Of a DNA stretch of 18,051 nt, positions 6,016 through 14,329 are shown one piece after another. Origin of the DNA: an uncultured bacterium (GTDB taxonomy: Bacteria > Pseudomonadota > Gammaproteobacteria > Burkholderiales > Burkholderiaceae_D); NCBI GenBank assembly GCA_903872555.1, contig CAIQLE010000108.1:1-18051 (forward strand), in the 5' to 3' direction. Made by a program: the position numbers and the translations under genes. Every line of letters starts with the position of its first letter. Within the stretch, counting starts at the first letter, position 1. The notes beneath the pieces are model-generated. The model had not been told where the DNA came from, did no database searches, and saw only the letters and a program-made list of their open reading frames with translations.

Positions 6016-6924
6016 TCAGTTGCTACGACGAGCGGCGATAGCATTACCTGCGCGGCTGACAGCCTTACGTCCGAGATAATGCGAAATAAACTGACCTGCA
6101 TCGACCACGGCATCCAGATCAATGCCAGTCTTAATGCCCAGCCCGTGCAAGAGATACAGCACATCTTCGGTAGACACATTGCCTGTCGCACCCTTGGCAT
6201 AAGGGCAGCCGCCGAGTCCGGCGACCGAGGAATGAAAAATACGGACACCGGCCTGGAGTGCTGCATAAATATTCGCCAGTGCCTGTCCATAAGTGTCATG
6301 GAAATGACCAGCGAGCTGCGCCAGCGGAAATTCGCGCTCTACACTGGCAAACACTTGTTTGACTTGTCCGGCCGTGCCCACGCCTATGGTGTCGGCAATA
6401 TCAATTTCATCGCAACCGAGTTCGCGCATACGTTTCACCACATCTGCTACCGCCTCAGGCGCAACCTCACCCTGATACGGGCAGCCGAAGGAACAGCTGA
6501 TACTTCCGCGCAGACGCAATCCATGCTGTTTAGCAGCGACGGCCACTTCGCGAAAACGTTCTACCGATTCCGCAATCGAGCAGTTGATATTTTTTTGAGA
6601 AAAAGCTTCCGATGCCGAACCAAAGATCACCACTTCATTGGCATCAGCAGCGAGCGCGGCTTCAAAGCCTTTCATGTTCGGCACCAGTGCCGAATAAATC
6701 ACACCGGGCCGGCGTGTGATGCTATGCATGACTTCGCTTGAGGTCGCCATCTGCGGTACCCATTTGGGCGACACGAAAGAAGCGGCTTCAATATTGGCGA
6801 ATCCTGCGGCTGAAAGACGGTTCACCAGTTCGACTTTGATCTCTGCCGGTATGGTTTCTTTTTCGTTTTGCAGTCCATCACGCGGACCGACTTCTACTAT
6901 TTTGACGGCAAGAGGTAAGTTCAT
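6016..6924 (-). CDS. liuE: Hydroxymethylglutaryl-CoA lyase
   Basis: This enzyme cleaves 3-hydroxy-3-methylglutaryl-CoA to acetyl-CoA and acetoacetate, the last step of leucine breakdown. The 302-residue protein is a TIM barrel of the HMGL-like family. The catalytic Arg-Asp pair is at 15-16 (EVGPRDGLQN). The metal-binding histidines HFHD are at 207-210. The signature loop with the catalytic cysteine is at 235-252 (GLGGCPYAKGATGN, Cys240), followed by STEDVLYLLHGLGI. The length is that of bacterial LiuE/MvaB proteins. Its start lies two bases after the stop of liuD, so the two are translated from one message. The synonym mvaB is used in some genomes. Confidence 0.95.
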   Translation of the reverse strand: MNLPLAVKIVEVGPRDGLQNEKETIPAEIKVELVNRLSAAGFANIEAASFVSPKWVPQMATSSEVMHSITRRPGVIYSALVPNMKGFEAALAADANEVVIFGSASEAFSQKNINCSIAESVERFREVAVAAKQHGLRLRGSISCSFGCPYQGEVAPEAVADVVKRMRELGCDEIDIADTIGVGTAGQVKQVFASVEREFPLAQLAGHFHDTYGQALANIYAALQAGVRIFHSSVAGLGGCPYAKGATGNVSTEDVLYLLHGLGIKTGIDLDAVVDAGQFISHYLGRKAVSRAGNAIAARRSN

Positions 6925-6926
6925 GA

Positions 6927-8924
6927 TCAGGCCTCCGCGGATGCGAATGACAATAGCTGCGCACCCTCAGCTACCTGATCGCCTACGGCATACAGCAATT
7001 CAGCGACCGTGCCCTCAGTAGGCGCATGGATGGTGTGTTCCATTTTCATCGCTTCCATAATTAATAGTGGCGCACCTTTTTCCACACTCGCTCCCACGGC
7101 CACCAGCAATGCAATGATCTTACCGGGCATAGGCGCTGTCAGACGGCCGCCTTCTGCTTCCGTCTCTCCGGCATGCGCAATCGGATCACGCCAGTTCAGC
7201 TGCCAGTGGCTGCCCTGATAAAACACATGGAAGGTATCGGCGACACGCAGTACATGGCCTTCAACCTGAGTCTCATCCATCAGCAGATGAAGGCGATCAC
7301 CTACGGCTCTCAACTGAGTGAGTAAGGCCTCAGCATGTCCGCAGCGCAGGAGAGCACCATTGCTTTGATAGGTCAGTGACAGCTGCGTATCGTCGGATTC
7401 ATCCTGAGTCGCATCATGAAAATTCAGCATGCGCGTGTAATGTCCGTTCATGCGCCAGCCACTCGTAGCCGACCAGGGATCTTGAATCCGGGTAGCCGGG
7501 TTCAGGATCAGTTTGCCCGCTGCCAGTGCGAGTACCGCTAATGGCAAAGCCTGAGCCGGCGGAAACAAGGCCGTATGATGACGCTCAATCAGACCCGTAT
7601 CCAGATCGGCTTGCGCAAAGGGCGCACTCTGAATCAGGCGCGAGAGAAAACCGACATTCGTCGATGGACCCACGATCTCTACCGCGGCCAGTGCCTGTCT
7701 CATGCGCGCCAGTGCCTGCGACCTGTCTTTGCCGCGCACAATCAGCTTGGCGATCATGGGGTCATAAAAAGGAGAAATCGCATCGCCCTCTCTCACACCG
7801 GCATCAATGCGCACATCACCATTCATGAATTGCACAGCCTCAGGCAGACGCAGATGCAAAAGATCACCGGTCGATGGCAGAAAACCTTTTTCAGGATTTT
7901 CTGCATAGATGCGCGCCTCTATGGCATGACCCTCCAGCGTCAGCTCATCCTGCAACAAAGGCAGGCGTTCACCCGCAGCCACCCGTAACTGCCACTCCAC
8001 CAGATCGGTCCCTGTGATCATTTCTGTCACCGGATGCTCCACCTGCAGGCGTGTATTCATTTCCATGAAATAAAAACTGCCATCCTGATGGACAATAAAT
8101 TCCACCGTACCTGCACCCACATAGCCTACCGCCAGCGCCGCCGCCACAGCGGCTTCGCCCATAGCGCGCCGGCGTTCCGCTGTCATGCCCGGCGCAGGTG
8201 CTTCTTCCAGTACTTTCTGATGACGGCGCTGCACTGAGCAATCGCGTTCAAATAAATAAACACAATGACCCTGCGTGTCAGCAAACACCTGAATTTCTAT
8301 ATGGCGCGGCTTGAGCAGATATTTTTCAACCAGCACCTTGTCGTCACCAAAACTATTGATGGCTTCGCGTTTGCAGGAAGCGAGCGCTGCCGCAAAATCT
8401 TCACTGCGCTCTACGATGCGCATGCCCTTGCCACCACCGCCGGCACTGGCTTTGAGCAAGACGGGATAGCCTATGCCATCCGCTTGTTGCTGCAGAAAGT
8501 CGCTTTCCTGTTGTTCTCCGTGATAGCCCGGCACCAGCGGCACGGCAGCGGTTTCCATCAAGGCCTTGGCCGCTGACTTGGAACCCATGGCGCGTATTGC
8601 TGAGGCAGGCGGTCCTATGAAGACTAAGCCTGCTGCTTCACAGGCGGCCGCAAAAGCTTCGTTTTCGGACAGAAAACCATAACCCGGATGTATCGCTTCT
8701 GCACCTTTTGCTTTGGCTGCAGCGATGATGTGGTCTATCTTCAAATAACTTTGTCTGGCTTCAGCTGGGCCTATCGCTATCGCCTCATCACACAGCGCGA
8801 CATGCTTGGCATGGATATCGGCATGGGAGTAAACGGCAACCGTTTGTATGCCCATGCGGCGCGCCGTAGCTGCTACGCGACAGGCAATTTCTCCACGATT
8901 GGCAATCAGGATTTTCTTGAACAT
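6927..8924 (-). CDS. liuD: 3-Methylcrotonyl-CoA carboxylase, biotin-containing alpha subunit
   Basis: The alpha subunit carboxylates its biotin with ATP and bicarbonate and hands the carboxyl group to LiuB, which makes 3-methylglutaconyl-CoA. In order it has a biotin carboxylase N-domain (1-110), an ATP-grasp domain with the glycine loop AGGGGKG at 161-167 and EMNTRLQVEHPVTE at 288-301, a biotin carboxylase C-domain to about 440, a middle BT-like linker domain, and a C-terminal biotinyl domain with MEAMKMEHT, biotin on about Lys627. I chose ATG 8924 (665 residues). GGAG lies eight bases upstream of it, whereas the alternative GTG at 8933 would overlap that Shine-Dalgarno. The partner choice (methylcrotonyl- rather than acetyl- or propionyl-CoA) rests on the neighbours liuB, liuE and ivd. 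It follows bioA after a repeat-filled spacer. Confidence 0.93.
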   Translation of the reverse strand: MFKKILIANRGEIACRVAATARRMGIQTVAVYSHADIHAKHVALCDEAIAIGPAEARQSYLKIDHIIAAAKAKGAEAIHPGYGFLSENEAFAAACEAAGLVFIGPPASAIRAMGSKSAAKALMETAAVPLVPGYHGEQQESDFLQQQADGIGYPVLLKASAGGGGKGMRIVERSEDFAAALASCKREAINSFGDDKVLVEKYLLKPRHIEIQVFADTQGHCVYLFERDCSVQRRHQKVLEEAPAPGMTAERRRAMGEAAVAAALAVGYVGAGTVEFIVHQDGSFYFMEMNTRLQVEHPVTEMITGTDLVEWQLRVAAGERLPLLQDELTLEGHAIEARIYAENPEKGFLPSTGDLLHLRLPEAVQFMNGDVRIDAGVREGDAISPFYDPMIAKLIVRGKDRSQALARMRQALAAVEIVGPSTNVGFLSRLIQSAPFAQADLDTGLIERHHTALFPPAQALPLAVLALAAGKLILNPATRIQDPWSATSGWRMNGHYTRMLNFHDATQDESDDTQLSLTYQSNGALLRCGHAEALLTQLRAVGDRLHLLMDETQVEGHVLRVADTFHVFYQGSHWQLNWRDPIAHAGETEAEGGRLTAPMPGKIIALLVAVGASVEKGAPLLIMEAMKMEHTIHAPTEGTVAELLYAVGDQVAEGAQLLSFASAEA

Positions 8925-8950
8925 CAATCTCACTCCGGTTTTATTCTTTG

Positions 8951-9014
8951 GCGTTTTTCGCTTTGTCGCTGCTTCGCTTTTTCGCTGCTTCGATCTATCG
9001 CTTCGTCGCTTCGT
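8951..9014. repeat. 8-bp degenerate tandem repeat in the bioA-liuD spacer
   Basis: Eight back-to-back octamers start at 8951, 8959, 8967, 8975, 8983, 8991, 8999 and 9007. The plus-strand consensus is near CGCTTCGT or CGCTTTTT. CGCTGCTT occurs twice and CGCTTCGT twice in a row. The register decays after 9014. The array lies in the roughly 160-base non-coding gap between the bioA stop and the liuD start and ends about 15 bases before the liuD ribosome binding site. I see no gene and no clear promoter in the rest of this gap. Confidence 0.75.
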
Positions 9015-9086
9015 CTACCTGTCCTAGTGTCTCAGCTCAATGCCCGACAAGGCACCAACATCTCAGCGCTACTGCTTTCCGCAATG

Positions 9087-10403
9087 TCAGACCACATGAT
9101 TCAATACGCTGAGTGTGCGTTCGCCCAGCAAACTTATTTCTTCATCACTCAATATGTAAGGCGGCATCCAGTACACGGTATGGCCTATGGGGCGCAACAA
9201 TAATTCCTGCTTCTGGGCTTCAGCAAAAAAGCGTCGTGAGAAGCCCTCGGCGACAGCTGGCTCCACATCGAAGGCAGCAATCATGCCGCGCTGACGTATA
9301 CGCCGTACAGCGCTATGCGCTGCAATCGGCTCCATTGCTTTGCGCAGTTTATCGGCGCTGATTTTATTTTTTTCTATCACCCTGTCTTCATCGAAGATGG
9401 CCAGCGTCGCGAGTGCGGCACGACAAGCTAGCGGATTGCCGGTGTAAGAATGCGAATGCAAAAAGGCGCGGTGTATATCGCTGTGATAAAAGGCCTGATA
9501 CACCGTGTCGGTAGTCATCACCAGCGAGAGCGGTAAATAGCCGCCACTGATGCCTTTAGAAAGACACATAAAGTCGGGCCAGATCTGCGCCTGCTCACAG
9601 GCAAAAAAACTGCCTGTCCTGCCGCAGCCGACAGCAATTTCATCCGCAATTAAATGCACCTGAAATTCATCGCACAGTGCGCGTAATTGTTTCAGATAAA
9701 GCGGGTCATACATGGCCATCCCGGTGGCGCATTGCACCAGTGGCTCAACGATCACTGCGGCGATGTGCGCGGCGCGTTGTTCAAACAAAGCACGCATTGC
9801 TTGTACGGCTTGGTTCAGTGCATCTGCTGCGGCCTCATCGACGCCGGCAGCAGGCGAACGAACCACATGTGCGCGCCTGATCATGCCGCCATAAGCTTCG
9901 GTGAACAGCGCCACATCCGTCACGCCCAATGCGCCCACAGTCTCACCGTGATAGCTGCCTGCGAGACAGACGAATTCCTGCTTATCAGTCTGCCCTATAT
10001 TGCGCCAGTAATGAAAGCTCATCTTGAGCGCAATCTCGACCGCCGAAGCGCCATCACTGGCATAGAAGGCATGACCTAATGCGCCCTGCGTGCGGGCTGA
10101 CAGTTGTTCGGACAACTCGACCACCGGTTCATGCGTGAAGCCCGCGAGCATGGCATGTTCCAAATGATCGAGCTGATCTTTTAAGGCCGCATTAATACGC
10201 GGATTGGCATGGCCGAACAGATTCACCCACCATGAACTGACAGCATCCAGATAGCGATGTCCCTCATGGTCATACAGCCAGGCACCCGAGCCATGACTGA
10301 TCGCCACCAGAGGCAGCGCCTCATGGTGCTGCATTTGCGTGCAGGGATGCCAGACACTGGCCATGCTGCGTGCGATCCAGTCCTTGTTCACGGATTTGTT
10401 CAT
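9087..10403 (-). CDS. bioA: Adenosylmethionine-8-amino-7-oxononanoate aminotransferase
   Basis: BioA makes 7,8-diaminopelargonate from 8-amino-7-oxononanoate (KAPA), usually with S-adenosylmethionine as amino donor, in biotin synthesis. The 438-residue protein is a class III PLP aminotransferase. It has the BioA-type N-terminal VWHPCTQM (17-24), SSWWVNLFGH (56-65), GSYHGET (149-155), the PLP-contacting Asp in ADEIAVGCGRTG (253-264), and the Schiff-base lysine Lys283 in LSKGISGGYLPLS. The double-Trp and HPCTQM motifs separate it from ornithine or GABA aminotransferases. The start ATG shares one base with the TAA of liuB (TAATG), so translation is coupled. No other bio gene is in the window. 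Placement between two subunits of a biotin enzyme suggests supply on demand, which is inference. Confidence 0.9.
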   Translation of the reverse strand: MNKSVNKDWIARSMASVWHPCTQMQHHEALPLVAISHGSGAWLYDHEGHRYLDAVSSWWVNLFGHANPRINAALKDQLDHLEHAMLAGFTHEPVVELSEQLSARTQGALGHAFYASDGASAVEIALKMSFHYWRNIGQTDKQEFVCLAGSYHGETVGALGVTDVALFTEAYGGMIRRAHVVRSPAAGVDEAAADALNQAVQAMRALFEQRAAHIAAVIVEPLVQCATGMAMYDPLYLKQLRALCDEFQVHLIADEIAVGCGRTGSFFACEQAQIWPDFMCLSKGISGGYLPLSLVMTTDTVYQAFYHSDIHRAFLHSHSYTGNPLACRAALATLAIFDEDRVIEKNKISADKLRKAMEPIAAHSAVRRIRQRGMIAAFDVEPAVAEGFSRRFFAEAQKQELLLRPIGHTVYWMPPYILSDEEISLLGERTLSVLNHVV

Positions 10404-12010
10404 TACATTCTGAAAATGCCGAACTTCATATCGGGTATCGGCGCATTTAATGCGGCTGACAGTCCCAGCGCCAGCACGGTACGTGTATCTGCCGGATCAA
10501 TCACGCCGTCATCCCACAAGCGAGCGCTTGCATAATAGGGATGGCCCTGTTCTTCATACTGACTGCGTATGGGCTGCTTGAAGGCTTCTTCTTCATCTGC
10601 ACTCCACTGCCCGCCGCGGGCTTCCATGCCGTCGCGCTTGACAGTGGCCAGCACACTCGCCGCCTGCTCACCGCCCATGACCGAGATGCGTGCATTCGGC
10701 CACATCCACAACATGCGCGGCGCGAAAGCACGGCCACACATGCCATAGTTACCTGCGCCGAAACTGCCACCGATGATGACGGTAAATTTAGGCACATTCG
10801 CAGTGGCCACGGCAGTCACCATTTTTGCGCCATGACGTGCAATGCCTTCGTTTTCATATTTGCGCCCCACCATAAAGCCCGTGATGTTTTGCAAAAAGAT
10901 CAGCGGTATTTTGCGCTGACAGCACAGCTCAATAAAGTGTGCGCCCTTGACGGCAGACTCTGAAAACAAAATGCCATTGTTGGCCACGATACCTACAGGC
11001 ATGCCATGTAAATGCGCAAAGCCACACACCAGCGTGGCGCCGAAACGCGCCTTGAATTCATCAAACTCACTGCCATCCACCAGACGCGCTATCACTTCGC
11101 GCACATCATAGGGCTTGCGTGTATCGGTCGGTATCAGGCCATACAGATCTTGTGCCTCATATTTAGGCGCTACCGGTTCACGCAATACCAGCGGCTGAGG
11201 CTTTTTGCGATTCAGGTTGCCAACGATATGACGCGCAATTGACAAGGCATGCATATCGTCCTGCGCCAGATGATCCACCACGCCGGAGAGTCGCGTATGC
11301 ACATCGCCGCCACCCAGATCTTCCGCACTCACCACTTCACCGGTGGCAGCTTTGACCAGCGGCGGGCCGCCCAGAAAAATCGTGCCTTGGTTTTTGACGA
11401 TGATGGATTCATCACTCATGGCCGGCACATAAGCACCACCGGCGGTACATGAGCCCATCACCACCGCGACCTGCGGTATGCCCTGCGCCGACATATTCGC
11501 CTGATTGAAAAAAATGCGGCCGAAATGTTCGCGGTCTGCAAACACATCATCCTGATTCGGCAAATTGGCGCCGCCAGAATCCACCAAATAAATACAGGGC
11601 AAATGATTCTGTTCGGCGATTTCCTGTGCGCGCAAATGCTTTTTCACCGTCATGGGATAGTAAGTACCGCCCTTGACCGTGGCGTCATTACAAACGATGA
11701 CGCACTCCTGACCATTCACACGGCCTATGCCAGTGATGACGCCGGCTGAAGGTGCCGCATTCTCATACATATTCAGTGCGGCCAGCTGCGAGAATTCCAG
11801 AAACGGCGTGCCGGGATCAAGCAACTGATTGACACGCTCGCGTGGCAGCAGCTTGCCACGTGCCACATGTTTTTCGCGTGCGGCGGCACCACCGCCCAGC
11901 ACGACTTTTTCACAGTGCGCATGCAAGTCGTCGACTAGCGCTCGCATGGCCGCTGCATTGGCGACAAACTCCGGAGAGCGTGCATTCAGTTTCGATTCAA
12001 TCACGGGCAT
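10403..12010 (-). CDS. liuB: 3-Methylcrotonyl-CoA carboxylase, beta (carboxyltransferase) subunit
   Basis: LiuB transfers the carboxyl group from biotin on LiuD to 3-methylcrotonyl-CoA. The 535-residue protein has the two crotonase-fold halves of the carboxyltransferase family. Landmarks are [20 protein letters not shown] (51-70), [11 protein letters not shown] (143-153), the oxyanion-region [17 protein letters not shown] (185-201), and in the second half GFMVGRKYE and [23 protein letters not shown] and [16 protein letters not shown] are typical of methylcrotonyl-CoA rather than propionyl-CoA carboxylases. The length is normal. The ATG at 12010 has only a weak ribosome binding site. The gap upstream (12011-12106) holds an 11-bp phased repeat and no clear promoter. 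Confidence 0.95.
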   Translation of the reverse strand: MPVIESKLNARSPEFVANAAAMRALVDDLHAHCEKVVLGGGAAAREKHVARGKLLPRERVNQLLDPGTPFLEFSQLAALNMYENAAPSAGVITGIGRVNGQECVIVCNDATVKGGTYYPMTVKKHLRAQEIAEQNHLPCIYLVDSGGANLPNQDDVFADREHFGRIFFNQANMSAQGIPQVAVVMGSCTAGGAYVPAMSDESIIVKNQGTIFLGGPPLVKAATGEVVSAEDLGGGDVHTRLSGVVDHLAQDDMHALSIARHIVGNLNRKKPQPLVLREPVAPKYEAQDLYGLIPTDTRKPYDVREVIARLVDGSEFDEFKARFGATLVCGFAHLHGMPVGIVANNGILFSESAVKGAHFIELCCQRKIPLIFLQNITGFMVGRKYENEGIARHGAKMVTAVATANVPKFTVIIGGSFGAGNYGMCGRAFAPRMLWMWPNARISVMGGEQAASVLATVKRDGMEARGGQWSADEEEAFKQPIRSQYEEQGHPYYASARLWDDGVIDPADTRTVLALGLSAALNAPIPDMKFGIFRM

Positions 12011-12030
12011 GGTGGCTCACTCTGTGTGCT

Positions 12031-12107
12031 GATGTTTTGCTGATTCTTTGTTTACGGTTTACTTATGGTTTGCGTATGCCGTGTATATAGTTTGCATATG
12101 TTTCGCT
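12031..12107. repeat. 11-bp phased degenerate repeat upstream of liuB
   Basis: Seven 11-bp units start at 12031, 12042, 12053, 12064, 12075, 12086 and 12097, with a plus-strand consensus near TATGGTTTGCG. The clearest pair is TATGGTTTGCGTATGC (12064) and TATAGTTTGCATATGT (12086), 13 of 16 bases identical and 22 bases apart. The T tracts recur about once per helical turn. That could give a bent DNA segment in the spacer between ychJ and liuB. Unit 12075 is the most divergent. Confidence 0.6.
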
Positions 12108-12490
12108 TACTGCTTGAAATCGCCATCGACGTAATACCAGCGACCGTCTTCACGTATAAAACGGCTGTTTTCTTCCAGTCGCTGTCCGCGTCCGTTGACA
12201 CGACAGCGCGCCACAAAACTGACAGTGGCTTGCGCATCTTCCTGTGCAGCCGAGCGAATTTCCAGACCTATCCATTTGATGCTGGCATCCACCAGAGACT
12301 CATCGGGACGCGTGCTGGCATGCCAGCTGGATTTCAGATAAGCCTCATTGCCGAGCGCATAAGCGCAATAGCGCGAGCGCATCAGCTGCTCTGCCGTCTC
12401 GGCGATTTTTTCACCCGCCAGCAAAGGGCCGCAGCATTCGGCCAGTGCAGCGCCGCCACAGGGACAGGATTCGTTAGCTTGTTTTGTCAT
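12107..12490 (-). CDS. YchJ-like (UPF0225) protein with SEC-C-type zinc motif
   Basis: A 127-residue protein of the YchJ family. The N-terminus has the SEC-C-like cysteine cluster CPCGG...AECCGPLL (Cys9, Cys11, Cys19, Cys20), expected to bind zinc. It is followed by AEQLMRSRYCAYALGNEAYL and a cystatin/NTF2-like half ending in RFIREDGRWYYVDGD. The family usually has a second SEC-C motif at the C-terminus in longer members; this one has only the N-terminal motif, as do many proteobacterial homologues. The function is not established. It starts 30 bases after the acyl-CoA dehydrogenase stop with a poor ribosome binding site, and is probably carried on the same transcript. Confidence 0.88.
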   Translation of the reverse strand: MTKQANESCPCGGAALAECCGPLLAGEKIAETAEQLMRSRYCAYALGNEAYLKSSWHASTRPDESLVDASIKWIGLEIRSAAQEDAQATVSFVARCRVNGRGQRLEENSRFIREDGRWYYVDGDFKQ

Positions 12491-12520
12491 ACGTGTTTTC
12501 TTATTTCTGTGCGATCGTCT

Positions 12521-13651
12521 TTAAGCCAGTGCCCGGCCAATCAGGATTTTTTGTATATCGCTGGTGCCTTCGTAAATCTGGCAGACACGCACATCACGAT
12601 AAATTCGCTCGACCGGGAAATCCGCCAGATAACCATAACCGCCATGAATCTGTATCGCCTCGGTACACACCTTCTCCGCCATTTCGCTGGCAAATAATTT
12701 GGCCATGGCCGCTTCTTTCAGACAGGGCAGGCCCGCATCTTTCATCACGGCGGCATGCCACACCATCTGGCGTGCCACTTCAATCTGGGTTGCCATGTCA
12801 GCTAGCCGGAACTGCACGGCCTGATGCTCGAACAAGGGCTTGTCAAAGCTTTGCCGGTCTTTTGCATAGGTGAGTGCTGCATCAAATGCCGCACGTGCCA
12901 TGCCCACGGCTTGCGATGCAATTCCGATGCGGCCGCCTTCCAGACCGGCGAGAGCAATCTTGTAACCCATGCCCTCTTCACCTATCAGGTTGGCCGCAGG
13001 TATGGTGCAATTCTCGAACAGGATCTGCGCTGTATCGGAAGAATGCTGACCCAGTTTTTCTTCGACGCGCGCCACGATATAACCCGGGGTTGAGGTCGGC
13101 ACCCAGAATGCACTGATGCCGCGCTTACCGGCTGCCTTGTCGGTGACGGCCATGACGATGGTGACATCGGCATGCTTGCCGCTGGTGATGAACTGCTTCA
13201 CGCCGTTGATGACGTAGTTGTCGCCTTCACGGCGTGCAGTGGTGCGCAGGGCTGAAGCATCACTGCCTGCATGCGGCTCGGTCAGTGCAAAGGCACCTAG
13301 CATCTCGCCACTGGCTAAGGGACGCAGCCACTGCGCCTGCTGCGCCGGACTGGCATAGCTCATGGCGATGCTGCACACAGGACAATTGTTGACGGAAATT
13401 ATGGTGGAGGTACCTCCATCACCGGCAGCAATTTCTTCAATCACCAGAGACAGCGCCAGATAATCCAGACCCGCCCCGCCCTGTGCCTCAGGCACAGCAA
13501 CACCAAAGGCACCGAGTGAGGCCAACTGCTTCAACGCTTCAGCCGGAAATCTGCGCTCGCGATCCCACTGCGCCGCATGCGGTGCCAGCTGTTGCTGCGA
13601 AAATTCACGCAGCGCGTCACGGATCATTTGATGCTGTTCAGAGAGGATCAT
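12521..13651 (-). CDS. Acyl-CoA dehydrogenase (short/branched-chain type)
   Basis: This FAD enzyme introduces the alpha-beta double bond into an acyl-CoA and passes electrons to ETF. The 376-residue protein carries signature 1 (GAFALTEPHAGSD, 119-131), the FAD/CoA segment QFITSGKHAD (153-162), signature 2 (IQIHGGYGYLADFPVERIYR, 333-352) and the catalytic base Glu361 in YEGTSDIQ, the usual position for short- and medium-chain enzymes. It therefore differs from the Ivd at the right edge, whose base is elsewhere. The chain-length preference cannot be read reliably; butyryl-CoA or 2-methyl-branched acyl-CoA are likely. GGTGA lies six bases before the ATG. The gene follows the SDR gene after six bases, so it is within the operon. 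Confidence 0.92.
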   Translation of the reverse strand: MILSEQHQMIRDALREFSQQQLAPHAAQWDRERRFPAEALKQLASLGAFGVAVPEAQGGAGLDYLALSLVIEEIAAGDGGTSTIISVNNCPVCSIAMSYASPAQQAQWLRPLASGEMLGAFALTEPHAGSDASALRTTARREGDNYVINGVKQFITSGKHADVTIVMAVTDKAAGKRGISAFWVPTSTPGYIVARVEEKLGQHSSDTAQILFENCTIPAANLIGEEGMGYKIALAGLEGGRIGIASQAVGMARAAFDAALTYAKDRQSFDKPLFEHQAVQFRLADMATQIEVARQMVWHAAVMKDAGLPCLKEAAMAKLFASEMAEKVCTEAIQIHGGYGYLADFPVERIYRDVRVCQIYEGTSDIQKILIGRALA

Positions 13652-13657
13652 GAGATA

Positions 13658-14329
13658 TCACCAGGGCAGCTTGCGGCCGTTATAACTCTGGAAGCTGCCG
13701 CTGTCAGAGGGCTGTAATGTGTCTATCACTTTCAGCATGCCTGCAACACTGTCAATCACGGTGGTAGGCGCACCTGCACCGCCCATATCCGTCTGCACCC
13801 AGCCCGGATTCATGGCCACCAAAACAGCGGAAGGAAAATCAAAATGAGCTGCATGCACCGCCATATTTAAGGCCGCTTTTGAGGCACGATAGATCCAGCC
13901 CATGCTCGACTCTGTCTCGGCGATACTGCCCATGCCACTGGTGATGAAGACAAATTTACCTTGTGCTGTTTCGACCAAAGGTGCAACCAGCGGAATGGAC
14001 TGCATCGCACCCAAGACATTGGCGTGCATGATGGCATCGAAATTCGCCGCGGTTGGTGGCTCGCTGGCGCCATCTGCGGGACCGAACACACCGGCCACAT
14101 ACACGGCCAGATCCAGCTGCTCACCATCGAGCTGCCATGCCAGCCCGGCCAGAGACTCGGGCACGGTGACATCGATCTTAAGTGCCGTCGCACCTTCTGC
14201 TTTCAGGGCATCCAGTGCGAGGGCATCACGCGCGGTGGCAAACACACGCCAGCCGTCGGCCAGTAACTGACGGACGAATTCACGGCCTATGCCGCGCGAT
14301 GCGCCGATGATGAGTGCTGTGCGTGTCAT
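13658..14329 (-). CDS. Short-chain dehydrogenase/reductase (SDR)
   Basis: A 223-residue classical SDR with a Rossmann fold. The cofactor loop is GASRGIG (9-15). Arg34 in ATARD and Asp53 in KIDV suggest NADP(H) use. The catalytic set is Asn104 (HANVLG), Ser131 (ITSGMG), Tyr147 and Lys151 (YRASK). The usual NNAG is replaced by YVAG at 77-80, as seen in C-factor-like SDRs. PGWVQTDMGG after the active site is typical of that group. The substrate is unknown. It begins directly after the thiolase stop (TAAATG) and ends six bases before the acyl-CoA dehydrogenase start. A hydroxyacyl-CoA or carbonyl reductase role is possible but not shown. Confidence 0.9.
   Translation of the reverse strand: MTRTALIIGASRGIGREFVRQLLADGWRVFATARDALALDALKAEGATALKIDVTVPESLAGLAWQLDGEQLDLAVYVAGVFGPADGASEPPTAANFDAIMHANVLGAMQSIPLVAPLVETAQGKFVFITSGMGSIAETESSMGWIYRASKAALNMAVHAAHFDFPSAVLVAMNPGWVQTDMGGAGAPTTVIDSVAGMLKVIDTLQPSDSGSFQSYNGRKLPW

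Noticed and set aside
5998..6741. A 247-codon open frame on the plus strand, antisense to HMG-CoA lyase
   Set aside because: It lies almost wholly inside liuE, which has all catalytic motifs. Its translation has no recognisable domain and no good ribosome binding site; it is a composition shadow.
8925..8933. GTG at 8933 as the start of liuD
   Set aside because: It would overlap the GGAG at 8933-8936, which is correctly spaced for ATG 8924 and the conserved MFKKILIANRGEIA start.
12065..12697. A 210-codon plus-strand open frame across ychJ and the end of the acyl-CoA dehydrogenase gene
   Set aside because: It spans two well-supported minus-strand genes and their gap and shows no protein-like motif.
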